From NCBI GenBank assembly GCA_963739335.1, contig CAVUAC010000011.1:35311-99310 (forward strand): a DNA stretch of 64,000 nucleotides. The letters run 5' to 3'. The stretch is from UBA9647 sp963739335. Its GTDB lineage: Bacteria; Bacteroidota; Ignavibacteria; UBA10030. How positions within the stretch are numbered: position 1 is the first letter of the stretch; the number at the start of each line of letters is the position of its first letter. The notes beneath the pieces were generated by a model. That model made no database searches. It was not told where the DNA came from and was given only the letters and a program-made list of their open reading frames with translations. Both the position numbers and the translations under genes were made by a program. Below, one piece after another: positions 47,939-55,833 of this stretch.

Positions 47939-48916
47939 CTACTTGCTCAATTCCCGTAGACGCGCCTTGAACTGCTTGACCTCATCAGGTTTCTCGCGCG
48001 TCAAAAGAACCCCTGGAAGCGAAACCTTCTTCTCGACCCTCTCCCCCTTGAGGGCTTTCGCAGCAGCGTCGACTGCCGTGGAGCCAATCTCAAATGGGCG
48101 CTGACCGGTGACGGCCTGGAGGACCCTATCGCCGTCAAGCAAGAAGTTCGCGAGTTACTCACTGTTATCTGTGCCGAACACGGCGACCTTCCCGGCTTTG
48201 CCGGCATTCTTCACTGCCATAACCGCGCCGACGATACCCCCTTCGTTTGCTGCCCAAACGATATCGACATCGGGATTGGCGGTCAGGATATCACCGACTT
48301 TCTTTGTCGCCTGCTCGGCGAGCCATGCGTCCTGATCGGCGACGATCACAACACCCGGGAGTTTCATGATCTCGTTTTTGAAACCGTCAATTCTCATCAT
48401 TGCCTGCTCAGGGACCTGTGCCCGTCCCGAAATGATGGCGATCTTTGCTTTGCCGGCAAGATTCTTCTCGATGTACGCGCGCACAGCTCGTCCTGTCGAT
48501 GCCCCGAGATCAACCTGATCGCTTTCGACGTAAGAATCCGGCACATCGCTTTCTACGGTGGTATTATATGTCACAATGGTGACACCCTTCTCGTGGGCGC
48601 GCTGCAGGGCGCTGACCGAAGCTTTTGCGCTGAGGGGAGAAATCACGATCGCGTCCACATTGTTCACTACATACGTGTTGATGAGCTGGACTTCTTTGTC
48701 GGGTTTACCGTCGCTGTTAGCCTCGAGCAACTCAACGCCGTTCTTTCCTGCAGCGTCACGCATCCCGAAGAGCACTAAACGGAAAAACTGATCTTCCTGG
48801 AAGACGATCCCCGCGATGCGCTTCTTTGGTTGTTCCTTCTGCTTCGTGCTGCAGCCGGCAAGCGTCAGGAGCGCCGTGATCAATACGGTAGAGAGGACGA
48901 TTCTGTTAGAAGCCAT
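47939..48916 (-). pseudogene. Sugar-binding lipoprotein, second copy with internal stop
   Basis: A paralogue of the neighbouring binding protein (signal ending LTLAGCSTK, ATG 48916) highly similar along its whole length. An in-frame TAA at 48155-48157 follows VAVFGTDNSE; the intact copy has Gln there (SEQLADFLL), so CAA to TAA by one transition explains it. The remaining C-terminus (GDRVLQAVTGQRPFEIGS onward) stays in frame and is well conserved. It is either a recent pseudogene or a sequence error. Confidence 0.88.
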
Positions 48917-48943
48917 CTCAAAAATCCTTCCACAGAAATAATT

Positions 48944-49062
48944 GTCATTCCCGCATGTCTTAAGCGGGAATCCAAACAGCGCATTCTGGACTCCCGATAG
49001 AAATCCCGCTCCTGGATTCCGCTTCTGAGCGGGATTCAAAAAGCGGAACATTTGGGAGTGAC
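48944..49062. repeat. MITE-like palindromic repeat element
   Basis: A 119-base element with terminal inverted repeats GTCATTCCC (48944-48952) and GGGAGTGAC (49054-49062), one mismatch. Inside, ATTCCCGC...GCGGGAAT and ATCCCGC...GCGGGAT make further hairpins. The form is that of the well-known REP-like families beginning GTCATTCCCGC. It lies between the broken binding-protein gene and the flavin-type gene. It has no coding content. Confidence 0.75.
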
Positions 49063-49107
49063 ACTGATTTTTGAGACCGGTTCTAGCCAAAGGGTACTCT
49101 CAGCCAT

Positions 49108-49608
49108 TTAGAGTTCGTCGCGTGGTTCGACCTCGACCCACACACCATCTTTCCGCTGCAAGCCGTTGGGCTTCAGACCGTACGGTTGAGGCAGCGCCGC
49201 ATTGGCGAAGTTCATGAACTCAATGCGAGATGGAACAACCTTAATCAGAATGTAATCGCTCGCATCCGGTCCGCCGGGGTACATGTCCGTCCAGTACACC
49301 CTCCAGTATTTTCGCTTGAGATCGGGTGTGCTGTTGAGGGCGGCTGTGCCAACGATCGTGACATATGCTGTGCTGCGCGGGTTAATGAAGGCGAGCGTTA
49401 CCTTGTTTTGTTTCAGGACCTCGCGGACCTTGCGCGAGTTTGGGCTGGCACCGAGCCACAGGTTGAATTCCGCGTCGGGCTCGAATGGGTGCATGAGCCG
49501 GGCGTTAATCTCTCCCGAATCTCCATGACTCATGAAGAAACAGTAATCTGCTTCTTTCATGATTGCTCGCGCTATTGCCAAGGACTTCTCAGCCTGTTGA
49601 ACGCTCAT
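49108..49608 (-). CDS. Pyridoxamine 5'-phosphate oxidase-like flavin protein
   Basis: A 166-aa split-barrel protein of the general stress (PNPOx-like) family: AIMKEADYCFFMSHGDSGEINARLM near the N-terminus, SRKVREVLKQNKVTLAFINP and YVTIVGTAALN. Such proteins bind FMN or F420; the reaction is unknown. AGAGG before ATG 49608 supports the start. Confidence 0.82.
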   Translation of the reverse strand: MSVQQAEKSLAIARAIMKEADYCFFMSHGDSGEINARLMHPFEPDAEFNLWLGASPNSRKVREVLKQNKVTLAFINPRSTAYVTIVGTAALNSTPDLKRKYWRVYWTDMYPGGPDASDYILIKVVPSRIEFMNFANAALPQPYGLKPNGLQRKDGVWVEVEPRDEL

Positions 49609-49654
49609 AGCCTCTGCCTTTCTGCATAATGTGGCGATGATATGGTGTTTCCGC

Positions 49655-50700
49655 TTAATCGAGTTCTGTTGTTGATCGCACCGGCAGCGTTTGGCGATAC
49701 CGGTCGGTTTGAAGACCGATTTTGTCGATAGGGATCGGCTTGAATCCAAGCCTCAACGCTGGAGAAGAACTCTTCAATCGGAAATCATGTTGTTTCAGAC
49801 TGATAAAGCCCGGGTCTGTCGCGATGAAGACGTTTCCCCTGAACTCCTCCCTGATTTCCTTATCGGCGCTTGTCAGGAGTACATAGCCATCTTTTGTATC
49901 AATATCCAGATAGTACGGATCCCAGCCCCCGTAATCTTTCTGGAGCCGTCGGCAAATCAGGGAGTCTGCAATCACGTTGTCCCGCATCGTAACGATGGAG
50001 AAATCAAAGGCATTGTAGTCGTAGATGTCAAGCCACCGCCCCCCATACGAGACATTGCGGATAATCCTGTTGTTCATTGGGAGAGCCGGATTGCCCTTGT
50101 CCAGCGTTAGGAGCTCGGGATACCGTTTGCTGTACGGCGCCTCATGATAATTCATTTCTTTCAAATGTTCGCATAATTCCGGGTAGGTGCCGTCGAAATA
50201 ATAGCTGGCCCAGCTGAGTCCGCGTGCGTCGAAGTGCACGGAGGGCTTGCACTCGACGAACACGTTATTCTCGATCGTATTATCGCGCCCCCCGCCAACC
50301 ATTGCTGAGCGACCGGATCGATAAAAAACATTGCCGAAGACCGTGAATCCGCTCGCCCAATCATCCAGATACACACCCATCACGCCGTGCAGCCCCGGTC
50401 CCAGGAGATGGTGGAAGTAGTTGTATCGAATCACGTTTCCCCGCCATGTCCAGTCGCGCCCCGTGTGGAGGGCGCCTGCATCGCCAGTCTCCTGACAAAC
50501 CCGGTAGACCTCATTGAACTCGATCAAATGGTCGTTCCCTCTCACGTAGAGCGCTTCGTGCGGTGCATCGTGGATGAGGTTGTGCTGGACGCGTCCGCTG
50601 ACAATTTGCAGGAATGATCGAGATCGTCGGGCGCAAAAATCAATACCACGCCGTCGAAGCGAAAGACCGACAAATCCAGCGCGAGGAGAAAGTCAACAGA
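49655..50700 (-). pseudogene. 5'-truncated parallel beta-helix protein
   Basis: An in-frame reading from about 50700 leftward gives ARRSRSFLQIVSGRVQHNLIHDAPHEALYV and then the beta-helix body (FNEVYRVCQETGDAGALHTG, RGNVIRYNYFHHL, NRIIRNVSYGGRWL) to the stop at 49655. This matches the central and C-terminal part of secreted right-handed beta-helix proteins, which usually have some hundreds of residues before it and a signal peptide. Upstream there is a stop in this frame and no homologous N-terminus in any other frame. An ATG-like start within the body at 50545 is probably not a real one. Confidence 0.65.
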
Positions 50701-50844
50701 ACTTGTTCACATTGTGAAGCGTTCTGTGCTGGAATATCTCCGCAGTCTGCAAATACTTGACCGCCAGCGCCGGCAGATATGTTGCACGGCGAACCGAAGG
50801 CGAGGTCGTTCTTTTTGAGATTGGCGTTGCCGAGGGTGAGAAGT
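50546..50844. other. Decayed region upstream of the beta-helix remnant
   Basis: Between the class V aminotransferase stop and the beta-helix body, about 145 bases (50700-50844) hold no recognisable gene; the rest is the beginning of the remnant. This may be the scar of the deletion that removed the beta-helix N-terminus. Confidence 0.35.
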
Positions 50845-52008
50845 CTACGTTCGGAGTTTCGCTATTTCTACCACCGCCTCAATGGCTTTGTCGATGTGTT
50901 CCTCGGTATTGAAAGGACCAATGCTGAAACGCACGGTGCCATGAATTTTGTCAGTTCCCAGGCGGGTGTGTACTTTAGGTGCGCATTGCAGGCCAGTACG
51001 ACAAGCAATGTTGTAGTCTACGTCGAGAATTGTTCCGACCTCCCCGGCTTCAAAATCCTTGATGTTAAAGCTCAGCACGGCGTTGTGATTCTCCACGCTC
51101 CCTGCGCAATACGTTATAACGTTCTCGATGTTTTGAATGCCCTTCCTGAGTTTGTCCCACAACATCATCTCCCGGGCATGCAAATGATCGATCCCATTCT
51201 CCAGAACCCAGTTCACACCCGCATGTAAGCCAGCGACACCGACGAGATTGAGTGTGCCACACTCAAGGCGATAGGGAAACTCCTCGAGATGGGTCGGTTG
51301 TGCAGAGCGTACGCCCGTGCCGCCGAAGCGCGTGTACTTCACGGGCACATTCTCCATGACATACGAACCACCGATACCGGTTGGGCCCATAAGGCATTTG
51401 TGTCCAGTAAAAACAACGACATCGATTCCCATTGCGCCCATGTCAATCGGCACCGTTCCAGCGCTTTGAGTCGTATCCACAACGAACAAAACACCGGCGT
51501 CTTTGCAGATCTTTCCAATTTCAGCAACCGGCTGAATGGTACCGGTAACATTGGAGCAGTGATTGACCACGACCATCTTGGTATTGTCGCGGATAGTAGA
51601 CTTGATATCATCGGGGTGAACGTACCCGTGTTCGTCGAACGCAATGTGGCTGACATCGATCATACCGTTGATGTTCAGATGGTGCAACGGTCGTAGCACC
51701 GAATTGTGTTCCAGCATCGTCGTAATGACATGATCCCCCTTCTTAACCAAACCCTGGATGATCATGTTCAGTGAATCGCTCGCGTTGTAGCTAAAGGTTA
51801 GCCTGTTGGGGTCACCCCGGCCATGAAAGAAATTTGTCAGCAGGCTCCGGGTGTTCATTACAATTTCTTCGGCTTCCAGCGCTGCATCAAATCCCGATCG
51901 GCCCGGGTTGACGCCGTGGTTACGGTAAAAACTGTCCATGAAGTTATAGACAACTTCAGGTTTGGGGAACGATGTGGCGGAATTATCAAGATAGATTAAT
52001 GTATCCAT
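50845..52008 (-). CDS. Class V aminotransferase (cysteine desulfurase-like)
   Basis: A 387-aa PLP enzyme of the SufS/CsdA-like fold. It starts YLDNSATSFPKPEVV. The Schiff-base lysine is Lys204 in VVFTGHKCLMGPTGIGGS, and the C-terminal active loop has Cys in ACRTGLQCAPKVHTRLGT, the position expected for persulfide formation. It is the last gene of the DsrC-DsrMK-like operon, 41 bases after the DsrK-like gene. It may deliver sulfur from cysteine to DsrC; this is inference. Confidence 0.88.
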   Translation of the reverse strand: MDTLIYLDNSATSFPKPEVVYNFMDSFYRNHGVNPGRSGFDAALEAEEIVMNTRSLLTNFFHGRGDPNRLTFSYNASDSLNMIIQGLVKKGDHVITTMLEHNSVLRPLHHLNINGMIDVSHIAFDEHGYVHPDDIKSTIRDNTKMVVVNHCSNVTGTIQPVAEIGKICKDAGVLFVVDTTQSAGTVPIDMGAMGIDVVVFTGHKCLMGPTGIGGSYVMENVPVKYTRFGGTGVRSAQPTHLEEFPYRLECGTLNLVGVAGLHAGVNWVLENGIDHLHAREMMLWDKLRKGIQNIENVITYCAGSVENHNAVLSFNIKDFEAGEVGTILDVDYNIACRTGLQCAPKVHTRLGTDKIHGTVRFSIGPFNTEEHIDKAIEAVVEIAKLRT

Positions 52009-52049
52009 GATTCAGGTTTCGTTATGTACGCTGGCAGGTTGACTGTGAG

Positions 52050-53342
52050 CTATTCGAGCACGAGCGCTTCGGCAACGACTTCGGCAAGGGTCTTGACGTT
52101 CACGCCCAGCTTGAACTTGTTGTTGATTTGAGTTAACTGGTCGATACAATTATGACATGGCGTTACGACGGTTGAAGCGCCCGTGCGCCGAATCTGCTCA
52201 GCTTTGATCTCCGCTATTTTCATCCGCCGCTCGCCGTATTCGCTCATGGAAAGCTGACCACCTCCCCCCCCACAGCAGAAATTGTCCACGCCGTGAGGCG
52301 TCATTTCGACGAAGGAGCTCACCGCATGGTCGAGGACGTACCGTTGTTCGTCGATGATTCCCCCCTCTCTCACGAGATTGCATGGATCGTGCAGGGTGAC
52401 ACGCTCTTGGTTTTTTCCTTTGTCGAGTTTTATCCGCCCCTCGCGGACGTATTCCGCGAGAAGCTCAACAGAAGTGAGTGTGTCAAACAAGAACGGCTTC
52501 TGCAGATAGTTCGGCGCTTCCCAACGGAAGGCCCGTGAACCGTGGCCGCACTCCGCAAGGACACAGCGTCTTGCGCCGAGGGTCTCCATCTCCCCGCATA
52601 ACCTCTTGGCAATCGTGGTGGCTTCGTCGACGTTGCTGGAGAAGTACGCATAGTTCGTGACATCGTACATGGAGGTGGAAATCGTCCAGCTTTCTTTCGC
52701 TGCATAGAATATCTTCGCCATCGCCGAAATTGAAAGAGGGAAAAACTTTGGCTCCCGTGGATTCAGCGTGTACAGAACGTTGACACCAGCCTGATTGAGC
52801 GGTATGGATGCCTGTGGATCGTTCACTTCTTCTCTGAGTTCATCTTCCAGCCATGAAAGGGTGCTGACGAATTCATCCGTCGGTATGGCCATGTTATTGC
52901 CGGTTTGAAGAGCAGCATTCACGGTTGATTGCAGCGTTTGCGGAACGCTGCCCATCGCTGCAAGCATTTCTCTCCCAGCACGTACAAGGTAGGTGATATC
53001 AACACCAATAGAACAGTGCAGCGTACACCTTCCACATAACGTGCAGGCTCCGAACAGCAGGTCGATCATTTGTCTCGTGGTTGTATCGTCCAGCTCGCGT
53101 GCATGCGCGAGGCGAGGGAAAACCATGCCAATAACCGTGCAATACCGTTGATAGAGAGAGAAGAGAAGATCAACCTTTCGTGCGGGAACAAATCGCTCTT
53201 CGTTCATCGTCAGATAATAAATGCAGCTCTCAGCACAGAGACCGCAGCGAACGCAAGCGTTCAAGTGTGTGATGAGTCGGCTGTCCTCCGGTTCGGTGAG
53301 GATCTTGAGGGCTTTCTGTTGTTGCGCGGAAAGGTTGCTCAT
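52050..53342 (-). CDS. DsrK/HdrD-like iron-sulfur protein
   Basis: A 430-aa cytoplasmic protein. Two ferredoxin-type 4Fe-4S motifs are CVRCGLCAESC (about 31-41) and CTLCGRCTLHCSIGVD (about 96-111). The C-terminal CCG domain has HDPCNLVREGG, then FCCGGGGGQLSM and PCHNC, the noncubane 4Fe-4S site used by HdrD and DsrK to cleave disulfides or trisulfides. Together with the next membrane gene it would pass electrons between quinol and DsrC. The gap to the membrane gene is 9 bases. Confidence 0.9.
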   Translation of the reverse strand: MSNLSAQQQKALKILTEPEDSRLITHLNACVRCGLCAESCIYYLTMNEERFVPARKVDLLFSLYQRYCTVIGMVFPRLAHARELDDTTTRQMIDLLFGACTLCGRCTLHCSIGVDITYLVRAGREMLAAMGSVPQTLQSTVNAALQTGNNMAIPTDEFVSTLSWLEDELREEVNDPQASIPLNQAGVNVLYTLNPREPKFFPLSISAMAKIFYAAKESWTISTSMYDVTNYAYFSSNVDEATTIAKRLCGEMETLGARRCVLAECGHGSRAFRWEAPNYLQKPFLFDTLTSVELLAEYVREGRIKLDKGKNQERVTLHDPCNLVREGGIIDEQRYVLDHAVSSFVEMTPHGVDNFCCGGGGGQLSMSEYGERRMKIAEIKAEQIRRTGASTVVTPCHNCIDQLTQINNKFKLGVNVKTLAEVVAEALVLE

Positions 53343-53351
53343 GCCGTTTCT

Positions 53352-53972
53352 TTACGTCCTCCTCAGCGGCCAGATGCCGCGCCAGCCGTAGAATAGCCCA
53401 AGATGGTAACGGGCGGCAAAAAAGTACAATGCGTGCTTCAGCTTTCCCAGCGGGAGATACAGCAGCAGGAGACTGACGCAGAGAAAATAGAATGGCGCAA
53501 GCGCTTCCTGCGCCAGCATCAGCAGCGTGAAGAACTGGAAGAGCGTCACAAGGAGATTCGATACGTAGTCGTCGATGTTGGAAAGGAATCTGATTCTTCT
53601 CACTGCCACTCTCTTCACGAATATCCCAAGGCCGCCTGCTACCGATACCGCTAAGATGCCCATCACACCCCACTGCAAGATGCCGGCAAGGCGGACATTC
53701 AAAAACAGGGGGAAGAAAAGAACGATGGAGGTGAAGGTTCCGGCATGGTAGACTAACCCGGCTGCATATGTCGGGAGATGCAGATAGGCAGACTCTTTCT
53801 TGCTCGGGCTCATGGCCCCCAGGAACGAATACACAACCGCCGCCCGCACATTACCTCGTTGTCGTGAATAATCCTTCGGTGCGCCTAGTTTAATGAGCGT
53901 GATGAGATGATACGATAAGCTGACTAGGCAAAGAACGAGGGCAGCTGATGCAAGATAATGGTACCAGGTCAT
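53352..53972 (-). CDS. DsrM/NarI-like cytochrome b-type membrane protein
   Basis: A 206-aa protein with about five membrane helices. His residues occur in the pattern expected for heme b ligation in NarI/DsrM proteins (WYHYLASAALVLCL, SLSYHLITL, LPTYAAGLVYHAGTF). It ends with a short basic loop LFYGWRGIWPLRR. It probably joins quinones to the DsrK-like subunit. The C-terminal part of the DsrM family is present; no second subunit gene is nearby. Confidence 0.78.
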   Translation of the reverse strand: MTWYHYLASAALVLCLVSLSYHLITLIKLGAPKDYSRQRGNVRAAVVYSFLGAMSPSKKESAYLHLPTYAAGLVYHAGTFTSIVLFFPLFLNVRLAGILQWGVMGILAVSVAGGLGIFVKRVAVRRIRFLSNIDDYVSNLLVTLFQFFTLLMLAQEALAPFYFLCVSLLLLYLPLGKLKHALYFFAARYHLGLFYGWRGIWPLRRT

Positions 53973-53987
53973 GTCAGTGTAACCATT

Positions 53988-54305
53988 CTAAACGCAACCA
54001 TCGGGTTTTGGTAATCCTGCAACACGGCATGCGCCGCGTGCGGGACCAAGCGGGAATAGCTGATAGATCTCCTTCAGCTTCACGCCCGTTACCTGACATA
54101 TTGACCGAATCATCGGCGCCATACCCTTTTCTTCCCAGTTCTGGCGGATGAACTTCACGATTGCCCAATGCTTGTCGCTCATCTCTGTTATGCCGTCGTG
54201 TTTTGCGATCAGCTGCGCAACCTCTTCGGTCCAGCAGTAAGGATCGGACAAGAAACCGTCGCCATCTACTTCAAATACTCTTCCGTCAATTTCCATGGTT
54301 GCCAT
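53988..54305 (-). CDS. dsrC: DsrC sulfur-carrier protein
   Basis: A 105-aa protein that matches DsrC rather than the shorter-tailed TusE: the swinging arm ends GPARGACRVAGLPKPDGCV, with both cysteines (Cys93 and Cys104), the same count and spacing as in Desulfovibrio DsrC. WAIVKFIRQNWEEKG and the middle loop QVTGVKLKEIYQLFP are typical. The two Cys form the trisulfide carrier that DsrMK reduces. No dsrA or dsrB lies in the window. It starts 18 bases after the Cys-rich gene stop. Confidence 0.95.
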   Translation of the reverse strand: MATMEIDGRVFEVDGDGFLSDPYCWTEEVAQLIAKHDGITEMSDKHWAIVKFIRQNWEEKGMAPMIRSICQVTGVKLKEIYQLFPLGPARGACRVAGLPKPDGCV

Positions 54306-54323
54306 ATGAACACTCTCGCTCGA

Positions 54324-54578
54324 CTAAAGACCTTCTTCCAAAAGTCTATCGAATTCATCAATAATTTCTGAGGGTGAAAGCGGGGAATCGGGCAATACAA
54401 AATCGGGACAGAAATTCAGGGCGTTCTTGGCGATCAAGCGTTTGCATGAGTTCCAGGCCTTATCACCATGAAGGCAGTACGTATTGAGGTAAAACTGCCT
54501 GCGCTGCGGATCGGAGACAAGGCTTGTCATCTGGACAAGTCGACAGGTGCAATAATTTGGACAATGTGGCTCTTCCAT
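54324..54578 (-). CDS. Small Cys-rich protein preceding dsrC
   Basis: An 84-aa protein with six cysteines: CPNYCTC at residues 6-12, then Cys35, Cys45 and Cys57 in NTYCLHGDKAWNSC and LNFCPDF, with an acidic C-terminal helix. The family is unknown to me. The arrangement suggests metal or Fe-S binding or sulfur transfer. It is the first gene of the dsrC operon. It deserves study as a possible new component. Confidence 0.65.
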   Translation of the reverse strand: MEEPHCPNYCTCRLVQMTSLVSDPQRRQFYLNTYCLHGDKAWNSCKRLIAKNALNFCPDFVLPDSPLSPSEIIDEFDRLLEEGL

Positions 54579-54984
54579 ATCCTGTTTTCATAAGATCGGT
54601 ATCTCAGCCTGGCAGCGGTGCTTTCAGCGCGATGGACGCTCTAGAGTATTTTCAACTGGCCGGGGGGTGTTCTTCACGGCTGGCTTTCAACGCATGTGCT
54701 TCAAGACAACCTCTCCTGAGTACGACGTACTAAGTTAGAGATTGAAGCTTCAAAATCAAGGCTTTCCACGGGAGAAATCGGAACGCTCCACAACTATGTC
54801 GGGAGTTGCATCCCTATTTGTGCAATGCACACCGTTGTTCAATTCAAAACTGACAAGGAACTCGGAAGGTGCTGCCACGAAGGTCATTATTGATCTCTGT
54901 GCCGTGTTGCTCGGCGTGGGAAAAAACGAAAAAGCCACGCACCTTGAAGGTACGTGGCTTTTCTGTCATGATACAAAGCGCGAC
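54579..54984. other. Intergenic region with terminator
   Basis: No gene is supported over these 400 bases. The strong hairpin at 54931-54961 belongs to the SDR gene. The promoter of the five-gene dsrC operon should lie between about 54580 and 54900; I could not place its boxes. Confidence 0.5.
54931..54961 (-). terminator. Strong intrinsic terminator
   Basis: AAAGCCACG at 54931-54939 pairs with CGTGGCTTT at 54953-54961, and ACCT with AGGT inside (54941-54944 and 54948-54951), giving a long near-perfect stem. On the minus strand it is followed by a U-rich stretch. It terminates the SDR gene. Confidence 0.85.
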
Positions 54985-55770
54985 TTACTTCTCGGGCACG
55001 GGCGCTCGATGAACAAACGTCGCTGACGCCTGCGCGGTTGGCAGGATCAGAATCTGAGCAAGCTGGACGTGTGGAGGTCTCGTCGCGCAAAAGAGCACGG
55101 CATCCGCGACATCCTCGGGTCTCAGTGGTTGGAGGCCGGTGTAGACCGCCTTCGCCCGGTGTTCATTTCCACGGAAGCGAACCATGCTGAACTCCGTCTG
55201 CACGAGCCCGGGGTCCACGGTGCACACCCTCAGCGGCGTATCGGCCAGATCCCATCGCAAACCCTTTGTAATTGCATCGACAGCGTGCTTGCTGGCGCAG
55301 TAGACGTTCCCACCAACATAGACCTCTTGCCCGGCGATAGAGCCGATGTTGATGATCGTGCCCCTTCCCCGTGCGACCATGCCAGGGATCACGGCGCGGC
55401 TGACATACAAGAGCCCCTTCACATTCGTGTCGATCATTTCTTCCCAGTCTTCCAGCTTTCCTTCATGAAGCTTGTCGAGACCGCGGCTGAGGCCTGCGTT
55501 GTTGACAAGGATCTCGATATCCTGCCAGGAAGGGGGAAGGCTCCGGATGGCGTTGTCAACCGACGGCTGATTCCTCACATCGAGCTGAATCGTCAACACC
55601 CCTGAGCCATGTTCTTGCCGCAGTTCGTTCGCCAGGGCATCGATCCTTTGCTTGCGGCGCGCAGTGATGATAAGCCGCGCAGCCTCCTGGGCAAACGCAT
55701 GAGCGCACGCGAGACCGATGCCGCTGCTGGCACCGGTAATAAGAACGGTTTTGTTTGTGAGAGTTGTCAT
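54985..55770 (-). CDS. SDR-family oxidoreductase (YdfG-like)
   Basis: A 261-aa classical short-chain dehydrogenase: TGASSGIG cofactor site (12-19, VLITGASSGIGLACA), NNAG (about 90), Ser in NIGSIAG, and the YxxxK pair in VYCASKHAVDA. The PDG region DPGLVQTEF follows. The group includes serine/3-hydroxy acid dehydrogenases such as YdfG. Substrate not predictable. Confidence 0.93.
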   Translation of the reverse strand: MTTLTNKTVLITGASSGIGLACAHAFAQEAARLIITARRKQRIDALANELRQEHGSGVLTIQLDVRNQPSVDNAIRSLPPSWQDIEILVNNAGLSRGLDKLHEGKLEDWEEMIDTNVKGLLYVSRAVIPGMVARGRGTIINIGSIAGQEVYVGGNVYCASKHAVDAITKGLRWDLADTPLRVCTVDPGLVQTEFSMVRFRGNEHRAKAVYTGLQPLRPEDVADAVLFCATRPPHVQLAQILILPTAQASATFVHRAPVPEK

Positions 55771-55833
55771 ACAGGCTGTTGATGGTGAATGAGGATTTCG
55801 TGGATGCCGGGGTGCACTTGTCGATGTTGCTCC

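Noticed and set aside
48155..49090. Longer N-terminus of the second binding protein (to 49090)
   Set aside because: The extra 58 residues read through the MITE-like repeat, and the lipoprotein signal begins at 48916.
54742..55026. 94-aa plus-strand open frame over the terminator
   Set aside because: It crosses a strong hairpin and the end of the SDR gene, and has no ribosome site or motif.
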